Origin: Antedon mediterranea
Taxonomy: Eukaryota; Echinodermata; Crinoidea; Comatulida; Antedonidae
DNA: 64,000 nucleotides
NCBI RefSeq assembly: GCF_964355755.1
Contig: NC_092679.1
Coordinates: 21,886,432-21,950,431, forward strand
Direction of reading: 5' to 3'
Below are positions 47,901-59,900 of this stretch, piece after piece. The position numbers and the translations under genes are program-made. The notes beneath the pieces are model-generated. The model ran no database searches, was not told where the DNA came from, and saw only the letters and a program-made list of their open reading frames with translations. The first letter of the stretch is position 1; the number at the start of each line of letters is the position of its first letter.

Positions 47901-50900
47901 GAACCAGCTTGGTTATTGTGAACCAGCTTGGTTATTGTGAACCAGCTTGGTTATGGTGAACCAGCATGGTTATTGTGAACCAGCTTGATTATTGTGAACC
48001 AGCTTGGTTATGGTGAACCAGCTTGGTTATTGTGAACCAGCTTGGTTATTTTGTTATATTTAAAACGGCTTTAAAATTTACTAGAAAGTTGAATTTATTG
48101 TTCGGCACAATTCCTTGCTATCAAGAAGGCTGGATCCTCTATTAAAAAAGATATTTTCTGGATTACGCAAACAATAATCGCTTTCGCATTCTGTAACTAC
48201 TTTATATTAGACTGGCTACGCCTTCTTAAGCTCTACACTATCAAACTTTATATGACAAAAAAATGTGATGTGCCCATATATGGACATGACGATGTAATAT
48301 CACTACCATATGTGGGCATATCACTACCATATATGGTCATGTAACACTTTTTTGTCACATAAAGTTTGATATTGTAGATAGAGCTTTAGCGAAAGGTGCA
48401 TATTATAAGAACAGTAAGTTATATTACCAATCTTGTTCTTGCAGCTTATTTAGAGATCAAGGCTTAACCAGGCCCAGAGTTCTGATTCTAGTTCCTTTTC
48501 GAGATGCAGCTTATAAAATAGTAAATATCTTTGCTAAGCTCTTGCTGCCTGAGGACCAACAGCAGTTTAGCCACCGTAAACGATTCAATCAGGATTATGG
48601 CGATGAAATGTTGGAACAAACCAAAATTAAACGACCAGGTATGTTTGTTTTTTTAAAAAGTGTATTTATCTTTAAAATATCCCCGTGGACATTTCTATTT
48701 AGGGAAACCCTTATTAAGGAGATAATTTTGTACACAAACAAAATGAAACATAGTTTTTAAAACTATGCCCAGCTCATATAGACAGGACACCCTCCCCGCT
48801 TTTCACACCACCTCTCCCCCCTCCCACCCTTCAGGGGTCATTCAACACTTTATCTGATGTCAGTATCCCCCCCCCCACCCTTCAGGGGTCATTCAACACT
48901 TTATCTGATGTCAGTATTCCCCCCCCCACCCTTCAGGGGTCATTCAACACTTTATCTGATGTCAGTATTCCCCCCCCCCCACCCTTCAGGGGTCATTCAA
49001 CACTTTATCTGATGTCAGTATCCCCCCCCCCCCACCCTTCAGGGGTCATTCAACACTTTATCTGATGTCAGTATCCCCCCCCCCAATTCAGGGGTCATTC
49101 AACACTTTATCTGATGTCAGTATTCCCCCCTCCCCCACCCTTCAGGGGTCATTCAACACTTTATCTGATGTCAGTATTCCCCCCCCCCCCCCCCACCCTT
49201 CAGGGGTCATTCAACACTTTATCTGATGTCAGTATCCCCCCCCCCCACCTTTCAGGAGTCATTCAACACTTTATCTGATGTCAGTATCTCCCCCCCCCCC
49301 CCCCACCTTTCAGGGGTCATTCAACACTTTATCTGATGTCAGTATTCCCCCCCCCCACCTTTCAGGGGTCATTCAACACTTTATCTGATGTCAGTATCTC
49401 CCCCCCCCCCCACCTTTCAGGGGTCATTCAACACTTTATCTGATGTCAGTATCTCCCCCCCCCCCCCCCCACCTTTCAGGGGTCATTCAACACTTTATCT
49501 GATGTCGGTATCCCCCCCCCCCCCCACCCTTCAGGGGTCATTCAACACTTTATCTGATGTCGGTATCCCCTCCCCCCCCCCACCCTTCAGGGGTCATTCA
49601 ACACTTTATCTGATGTCAGTATCCCTTAATAGAGGTTCTACTGTATACATATTATGTATAAAATACATAAATCAATTTAACAATTTTTTTATGTTATAGT
49701 TGACTTTGAAAGTACATTTGCGGGAAATATCGATGATCATTTTCGGCTTGGTGTGGCGATCTCACGCAAAGGTATACGTCTGTACACAGATTTTTATAGA
49801 TCCGATATTATAATTGCATCGCCGCTTGGACTAAGAACTGTGCTTGGAGCTGAAGGGTATGTCTACTCATTCAAATTTTGTTTAAAGATATGTTGTCCCC
49901 CTGAAAAAATAATCCTTAAAACCTTTTTTTTTTTAAATGCCATTTTAATATTACATAATATTTATCCACTTTGACCAAAAATTGGATCGAAAAAAAATGT
50001 ATTTACCTGCAAAAAATGTAATGTAAATCAAAAAAATAGTCAAATTAGCTGGCAGCCAATGGATTTTTGTTTGAATTTAACCATTTATTTTGTCATTTTA
50101 TATTTGTTTGCATGATAACATACAACATTTTCAACTTATCCTGAATTTGTTGATCATCACAGGAGCATAATGAAGGTGCTGTCCGCCAAATGAAGATTAC
50201 TAAAATCAGATTTTTTCTAGCCAATTTTGTATTTTTAATGAAGTTCGCTTCCTCAGAAAAATAAACCACAAACAAATAATGTTATGCTTATAAAAAGACT
50301 AAATTAATTGTTAAATTCAACCAAAAATCCTTTGGCTTGCAGGAAATCTGATTTTTTGCTTTAAATTTTTATTTTTTTCAGATAAAATATTTTTTTTTTT
50401 TCTCGATCCAATTTTGGTCAAAGTGAATAATAACCTATATGTGACATCAATTTGGCATTGCAACAACAAAAATTGTAAAATATTTTCTTAGAGGACAATA
50501 TATCTTTCAAATATTTAGTCAAAAACACAATTGTAACAATTTCAAATAATCTCTCTTTAACCCTTTCACTGCGTATACCCGATACTACCGGGTATAAACA
50601 AACGTCGTTGAAGTGCGTATACCCGGTAATACCGGGTATGGGCAAAACAATGATTTAATCGTATTTGCCTATAATATATAGCACCTCTATATTTGTTCGA
50701 TGAACTTGAATATTTTTGCAAGTCATTAAAAAAATTTTCCAGCAAAAAAAACGGCCCTCTATAGCTGTATTACTGTCTTGAAAATCATGCGCCCTCTATA
50801 GTTATATTATATATAGTATAGTGTATATAATAGTATTCTATCTTGGAAAGTTGTTTTGAGTAGCGTAATGGCGGCCATTTTGAAAGTAACCAAAATTTAC

Positions 50901-53900
50901 CAGCCCCAATAGGGCAACATTGTGTTTATCACAACACGCAAAAAAAAAAAATTCTGAAACAATAGTTAGTTTTGTACTATAGTGAATTTTTGGGAAATTT
51001 TTCACGATTTTGCCCCAAAACTTTGATTTGTGCATAATTTTTATAAAATAATAAAAATAATTCAATTTTTTTTTATATTTTTATTTGTTATACGTATCTT
51101 TATCAATATCCAGTTGGAAAAACGTATTCCATAAGAATTTCTTATAGAAAATATAGTTTTTATCATTGATTCGATAAAAAACACGAAATCCAAAATACCT
51201 GTAATGACGTCACATGACGTCATCAATATGCAAATTACATTTTTTTTTATACCTAACTGTAGACTAACCCTTTGCCCATCACACACCACAAAAATAATTA
51301 CACAATTATCTCAATTAGTATTTTTTTGCAATTTATTAAAATACCATATGTTTTTCTTAAATATACATTACGCACAGAGGTGGGAATAATGCTCCGCAGT
51401 GAAAAGGTTAAAGTGGAATTCAAAATAATTTAAGGTGTAAGAGTTGTGGATAAAAACCATTGTCATCTACCCAACACTGCACAATAGGGTGGTCAATCAA
51501 GCTAAGCTACAGTCAAGGCTTTTTGGCTGTATTTACTATTACTTGCCTTTACAATTAAAAAAATATCCTACTAAATGAATACAATTGAAGGGAAATACTT
51601 TATATTTGAAGTGTGTTTTCCCAGAAATCAAGTGTAATTGATGAATACAGCCAGCAGGGGTCCCAAGTCTACCGCTTTTAGTACCCATCTACCGCGCTAC
51701 CGCTATCTCAACGTTTTCTACCGCATTTTGATTTTTGTACCGCATTTTCAAATTTCCCCATATTTTTGGACAAATTGATTTACGGGTTACACCCAGGCTC
51801 AGCCCAGGTCAACAGTAGTCAATAACCAGACAAAAGTGAGGCAGGATGTTGAAACAATGTCTATTCATGCAGTCTCCGTGGTCTATTATTGTATTTTTAT
51901 TTGTATGCACTGCCTTTGTTAAACCGTAACAATAATATAAACATGCACGGTACTACACGCCGGACGTAGAAGAAAAAGAAGCGTGCAACCAACCGTGAAT
52001 CAATCACGTGGTAACCGGAATACGCGATTATCAATTTTGGGAAGATCCAAGTTTTAACTAAATAAACGCTTTGATTACACAGTGGTTGAGACACGTTTTT
52101 AATAGTTATTACATTTTTAAACACCCTCATAATTAATGGACTCTACCAATGTTGATCCGCTGCAAAGAACAACAGATCGCACATCGCACGAGGTTGTTGA
52201 GGCGGTGTTTTAATTGGTTTTACTGTACGATCCAATAATACGAACATGTTAAATGATTTAAAAGGCATGGATTCGCCAAGCAAGTAGGCCTACATTTAAT
52301 AAAAATTTACCTAAGATTGTCGTAAGCTCTTTTGTTCAAACTTGTTATTTATATAGCAATAATCCACCCGTTCCGGCATGCACGCTAGGCCTCTAGTCTA
52401 AGCCTACTCCTCGAACGACCGATGTCGCTGGTGGGGAATTTCCCAGCGATAAGAAATCGGCGAAGTAGCTCATAAACGGCCTACATTTTAATGTTATATC
52501 TTTAATGCCAGTGTAATTACGTATGGATAAAACAATATAAAACTCAATGTTTTTCATCTGAAATTATATGTTAACTCGCGTAATGTAGCATAAGACGGAT
52601 TCGGAATAGTTATTTCGATTGTTTTTGGGTTTTAAAATGGTAGCTAGCTAGGGCCTAGAAGTAGAAGCCATAGGCTAGGCCTGTGCCTAAAAAAAATGAG
52701 TAAATTCTATTGGGCAATACTATCATGTATAAATATTGTACATTATGTAATTAAGTTAAATTATTTTATATGCTGAATTTTAGTTAAAATACAGTATATA
52801 TTTTTTAAATTCTTTGTACTGAGGGTGTGTCCATAAAAAAAATAAGAATGTAAAAATACTTATGGATAAACCTACAGTATGTAAAATTTAAGCCAACTTA
52901 TGTGTAAATATTGTATATACTGTATATGTAACATATTTAGTTAATTAAGAGACGTAAACGACACGCGTGTTGATTTTCGATTCCCAGCGCGTTGACTTTC
53001 GCCGCCCCGGCGAATTGAATGTGGTTCACGACAAAATCTCCTGCGAATGGACTTTCCCAAGTTGGGACCTCTGCAGCCACTAGCATTTATAATTTTAGGA
53101 CACTGAAAACTGGAATCCTTCCAAAAACAACTTATGTTTTACAATTAAAATATCATCCAGGATACTCAAGACCTTTCACACCTGCTCCTGTATATTGAAT
53201 TATTTATAATATGTGGGTCACTTTGTACTGTATTTTTTTGTATTGATTTTTCAACACACACACACATCTGTTGTAAACTAAAATAAATTTGAAACTAGAC
53301 ATGTAACTCGTCACTTTGACGAGTTAGTTATCCGCACGACAAAGGCCACGTGCACGTCATACGTTAGAATATTGCACACAGAAAAAGATTATGGCAATAT
53401 GACCTGAACTGAAGAATATGATATGTTGTTATTGCTGAATTCTGTTATTTTTTGTCATATAGTATACAATATAATCTGTATACATATTACATACAGTGTA
53501 GAATAGGTGAAATGACTGGACCCGCCATTTATTACAATTTTTAACATGGCGACGGTATCAAAATGAAACACTAAGATAGCAATTTCGGAAGGAAATTATC
53601 TCGGCAACAACATATTAATGTGTAGAAGAAATTTAAATACGTAAAATATTGATGCGCGCTCTTTTAAATGGAATAAATTATGACGCAAAAGATGAAAATA
53701 CGACTTTTTTATTTAACTGGTCATATGATGACGTCACAACATCCGATTGGCAAAATTTTCACATGATTTTATATCTACAATCCAATAGCTTCCAGAAAAT
53801 GTTTTAATCGTGATTATCAAATTTTATTTTTAAGGGCTATTACAGATTAAAATTTACTGTAAAGATGAAATTAATGACCCACGTAATTAAAATTTTTAGG

Positions 53901-56900
53901 CATGATGACGTCATAAAAATTAAAATATTTTTATCCCATGCGAAAGATAGTTGATTGACCTAGACAATATTAAAATCTCGGAGAAAAAGGAATACGTATA
54001 AGCGTGATGCGCTCCATTGAATATGATGAGCAATAACGAAAGACAATAAAATCCTATATTTTACATTCGTGTGGCCATATGATGACGTCACAACATCCGT
54101 GAGGTAAAAATTCTGCATGAATTCATATCTACAACATATCTGCTTACATATTAAGTTAAAAAAATTAGGGGTAATCGTTGATCCTGAGAAGCTATAAAAG
54201 ATTCAAAATAGGCATAATTTTGACAACATTTTGTAACTTTTTCAACTAAAACGCGCGCAAATGGGCTAAATCAACGTGTTCGTATGACGTAATTTTAATT
54301 TGAAATGATGTCAATCTTTTTGAAAATGAGTAGGAAAAGCTGGAAAATCACAATTCAAGAGAAAAAAACATGATTTTCATCCTCTATGCGCACCGTACGC
54401 GTAATATTTTTCGCGCGCGCGGTAATTTTTGACATGCTTAAAATTACATGAAACGCGTAGAAAATTGATTAGAAATTATTTTTGCGCATTTTGAAATTTT
54501 AAATGCGCGTGCGCGCGTAACTTTGTGTAAAACACGCAATTTTTTTCCAACAGAAAGTTAGCGCATGATATAAATTAAAATTTCACAAAGTGTCAATTAA
54601 AAATCACTTTTAGTTTTTAATCTATGATCAATCATAACAAATCATAAATCGCGCGTAAGTCACGTTGCGCAACTCTGACGTCATTAAAAAATAGGAGGTA
54701 CACAACTTCACGTAAATGCCCACATGTTTTCAAAGTTATGAAATGTTATGTTTACACATGTTAGAGAAACGCTCTACACAAAAATGGAAGGAAAGAAATA
54801 AGAACTAGACATGTAACTCGTCACTTTGACGAGTTAGTTATCCGCACGACAAACGCCACGTGCACGTCATACGTTAGAATATTGCACACAGAAAAAATTA
54901 TGGCATTATGACCTGATCTGAAGAATATGATATGTTGTTAGTGCTGAATTCTGTCAATTTTGTGTCATATAGTATATACATGCAAACAGTATAATCTGTA
55001 TACATGTTACATACAGTGTAGAATAGGTGAAATTACGGGACCCGCCATTTATTCAAATTTGTAACACGGCGACGGTATCAAGATGAAACACTAAGATAGC
55101 AATTTCGGAAGCAAATTATCTCAGCAACAACATATTAACGTGTAGAAGAAATTTGAATACGTTTAATATTGATGCGCGCTCTTTTGAATATAATGAACTA
55201 TGATGCAAAAGATGAAAATACGACTTTTTTTATTTAACTTGCAATATGATGACGTCACAGCATCTGATTGGCAAAATGTTCACATGATTTCATATCTACA
55301 ATCCAAGAGCTTCCAGAAAATGTTTTAATGGTGATTATCACATTTTATTTTGACGGGCTATTACAGATTAAAATTTACTGTAAAGATGAAATTAATGACC
55401 CACGTAATTAAAATTTTTAGGCATGATGACGTCATAAAAATTAAAATATTTTTATCTCATGCGAAAGATTGTTGATTGACCTAGACAATATTAAAATCTC
55501 GGAGAAAAAGAAATACGTACAAGCGTGATGCGCTCCATTGAATGTGATGAGCAATAACGAAAGACAAAAAAAATCCTATATTTTACATTCGTGTGGCCAT
55601 ATGATGACGTCACAACATCCGTGAGGTAAAAATTCTGCATGAATTCATATCTACAACATATCTGCTTACATATTAAGTTAAAAAAATTAGGGGTAATCGT
55701 TGATCCTGAGAAGCTATAAAACATTCAAAATAGGCATAATTTTGACAACATTTTGTAACTTTTTCAACTAAAATGCGCGCAAATGGGCTAAATCAACGTG
55801 TTCGTATGACGTAATTTTAATTTGAAATGATGTCAATCTTTTTGAAAATGACTAGGAAAGGCTGGAAAATCACAATTCAAGAGAAAAAAACATGATTTTC
55901 ATGCTCTATGCGCACCGTGCGCGTAATATTTTTCGCGCGCGCGGTAATTTTGTACATGCTTAAAATGACATGAAACGCGTAGAAAGTTGATTAGAAATTA
56001 TTTTTGCGCATTTTGAAATTTTAAATGCGCGTGCGCGCGTAACTTTGTGTAAAACACGCAATTTTTTTCAAACAGAAAGTTAGCGCATGATATAAATTAA
56101 ACTTTCACAAAGTGTCAATTAAAAATCACTTTTAGTTTTTAATCTATGATCAATCATAAAAAATCATAAAATCGCGCGTAAGTCACGTTGCGCAACTCTG
56201 ACGTAATTCAAAAATAGGAGGTGCACAACTTTACGTAAATGCCCACATGTTGTCAAAGTTATAAAATGTTATGTTTACACATTTTAGAGAAACGCTCTAC
56301 ACAAAAATAGCGAGAAAGAAAGAAGAATAATACAGAAAAAAATATTGATCCCATACAATAACAAGGAGTTATCCGCCAAGTGCGGATAACTAATAATACA
56401 GAAAAAAAAAAAAATGATGATCCCATACAATCACAAGGAGTTATCCGCCAAGTGCGGATAACTAATAATATAAAAACATGAAAAAGAAGACAAAACACAT
56501 ACTTAATAGTCAGCATATGCTAACTTTACAATGGGATATTAAAATAAATGATCGATTTAATGTAAGTAAGAACATTAATATACAAATATGTGTAATAAAA
56601 AACAAATGTTAAATTTACAGTAAATGTATTATTGTTACTGTACAGTATATATAATAATATACTGTATATAAATCCAATTGCACAATATATTTAAAGATGT
56701 ATTGTCCCCTGAATTATTAACATTTTTTTTGTTGAATATGCCATTTTAATGTCACATAATAGTTATTCACTTTGAGCAAAAATTGAATCGAAAAAAATAT
56801 ATTTACACATCACATTGGCTGCCAGCCAAGGTTTTTAGTTGAATTTAACTCTTTATAATTTTTATTCATTTTCATGTTTATGGAGGACAATATACTTTAA

Positions 56901-59900
56901 TTAATACATTTTAGTATATCACTGGGCGGTTTAGATCATAATTGTTCTGTGTTCGTGGTGTATATATATATACTGTATATAACACAAAGGTAAATTATTG
57001 AAATTAATGCTGTGGATATCAGTAGCTGGATTTTAAAGATGTATTGTCCCTTGAAACACAAAAAATGAAGGTCAAAATATTCTAAATCTAATTTGGCCAT
57101 ATCAATGTAATATTAAAGTTATTCACTTTAAGTCGAAAATTCGAGCCAAAAGCAACAAGTTTACATAATTAACAGGTAAATTAGTTTGATTACATTTCGT
57201 CTGGAAAATCGTCGTGAGCAAAAGTAAACAAAGATTTCAAACCACGAGTACGCATTATGCATATGCTAATTAGGATTGTTTACAACTCGCCACAGTTGAG
57301 AAAGTGTTTTCAAACAGATCGTGAGGAAGTTTTATGATTATGCATATACAGAGTAGCCAAACAAGCGCGTTTCATTATGGGATATGTTTTGACCGAAAAC
57401 TGATTTTTTTTCCGACAAATTTTTGGTGATAGTTAATAGCTATTAGGATACTTCAAAATGACCCACTTTTTTTCAAAATCTGTTATTTTTTATTTTTTTT
57501 GGAATTAGTCAAAGGGACAATACATCTTTAATAAGCAAAAAGCAAGTTATAACGATTAAGTAACATTTCCATAATTAAATATCAAAGCTTCCTCAGTGCA
57601 ACTGTACATATTTAAAATAAAAATACATGTAAGTGCAAGCTTAATTTGAGCTATACCATAAATGCCCAGTGTAGGATGTCTGCATATCAAGCAGAAGATT
57701 GTGGTTCGAATCCTGGTTGGGGCAGACTTTTCTCATTCTCTCATAATTCCTCAAAAAATGTTTTCTATCAGGCATATCAATTATTTTTACCAATTCTGCT
57801 GTGCCTGCATACAATTGAGATATAATGCTGTTCCAATTAAAAACAGTAAAAGAGTCGCTATCCAACAATATTTTAACTATATCATAAATGCCCCAGTTTT
57901 CCAATGGTTAGATATCAAGCCGAAGATCCAGGGTTCGAATCTCAGTGGGAAAGCTTTTTATCATTCTAACAGATGTGCCCAACAAACAAATTACTTAATT
58001 GATTTACAATATATCACCAGGCGATTTAGAGTTTCCTTATAAATTATATAGTATAAATATGTTTTATAGATAATGGTGATTGTCCTCCCACCCAGTAACA
58101 TTTCGAAAAATATGTTTGTGTCTATTAGTATTACTGTATTACTGATTTTGTTATTACTTTTTAGTATATCTCTTTACTAGCTGCATTATGGGAGTATGTT
58201 TCCATACGTATTTGATCCAAAAAAATGACTGGGGTAATAATGTTCAGCGCTTAGAGGTTTCACAACATTAGGCGCTATATAATTCTAGAATATTATTATT
58301 ATTATTATCTTTATTTCATCATTTTAATCAATGAATAGATATATATCTATAAATACTAATAAATATTTCAATTTTATTTGTCAATGTTACTGATGCAAAT
58401 ATCCACATAAACCGACAAAACAACATAAATACATAATAGACTAAAAACAATTTAAAACTTACAATTATTTAAAATTCAGTGAAATTTTGATATCGTCCGA
58501 GAGGGTAAAAATAGTAGATTAAGGGTAGATTGAGTTTTCTAGGCCTAGCCAAGACACCTAGAAGATCACCGTCTATTCCATACATTTCCATTTATTACTA
58601 ACTTGTTGTATTATATGTACAGTTTATAAATTACTCTAGTCTCTGTACAACTATGCATCATATTTTCTTTGCAATAAAAACTTTTTACTAATATTTGTTG
58701 AAACTTATTTACCAACTTTAATACTTTTTTACCATACATTTTTCCATTTATTCAATTCAATTCAATTTCTTTATTGCTGCAAATGCCATCAATGGCTAAT
58801 ATCCGCTTAAACATTCTACATCATACAAACATATACACATTTACAATTTAAACACATAAAAATTATAGTCATTACTACTGTTTTAGTTATTATTTTTTTA
58901 ATTATTGTAATTATTGTTATTATGATTATTGTTGTTGTCTAGTTTGCCTTACAAACTGATTTGATTTTCTGTAGACTGTCGCAATCAACGCAAAAGGGTC
59001 ATTGGTTCCCATTTGTGATTATGCAATCTTTGATTCATTATTACTGATGGCTTATGTAATTTAACTAAATAAAAATAAATCTATAATTTCAAAGTGACAA
59101 AGACCGAGACTGGGACTTCCTCTCCTCTATTGAAGTTTTAGTAATTGATCAAGCGGACGTCTTTCTCATGCAGAACTGGGAGCATCTAATGGTAAGAATC
59201 TAACATAATACTAATCAATGCAGAAATAATGAGAATGTTGGTAGTCTTATATAGCACTTATACAATGTTTCTAAAGCTCTGTCTACACTATCAAACTAGT
59301 TTGACAAAAAGTGTGATGTGGCCAAAAAAATGGTAGTGATATGTTGTCATCATATCCATATATGGGCACATCACATTATTTTTTCACATAAAGTTTGATA
59401 ATGTAGACAGAGTTTAAGCGCTTTACACACAAAAATGATCTATTAAATATCCTAAGATAACCACAAAATGAAGAAGCAGATGAAATATTACCCTTGTTGA
59501 AATATAGAACAAATATTAAACCTTGTCCACACTATCAAACTTTATGTGTGTGTCAAAGTGTGATATGCCCATATATGGACATGATTATGTCATATCACTA
59601 CCATATTTAGGTACATCACACAACTAATTTGATAGTATAGACAGAGCTTTTTGCAATTAGTGATATTTCACATCAGGAAGGTAAATTAAAGGGGACAGCC
59701 ATTTATACAAAAGATTCAACTAATTACATACATTATTGCAGTAAAAATAGTTACTGCAGTAGAATGATTTTGACAAGTTAACAAATACAATGTATGATCT
59801 TCGAGTTTGATATTCAGGAAACTAGGACAATTGAGAAACAATCAATATAGAAATAAAACCACAATACATATAAACTCCTACTTTACTTTTATTGATTTTT

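Noticed and set aside
43663-48050. CRISPR-like appearance of the long array
   Set aside because: Units abut with no unique spacers, in an intron of an animal gene; it is a minisatellite.
49388-49699. Proline-rich frame in the poly-C array
   Set aside because: Translation of the minisatellite only.
57655-57960. True tRNA genes
   Set aside because: B boxes are good but the acceptor and D stems do not pair; SINE heads fit better.
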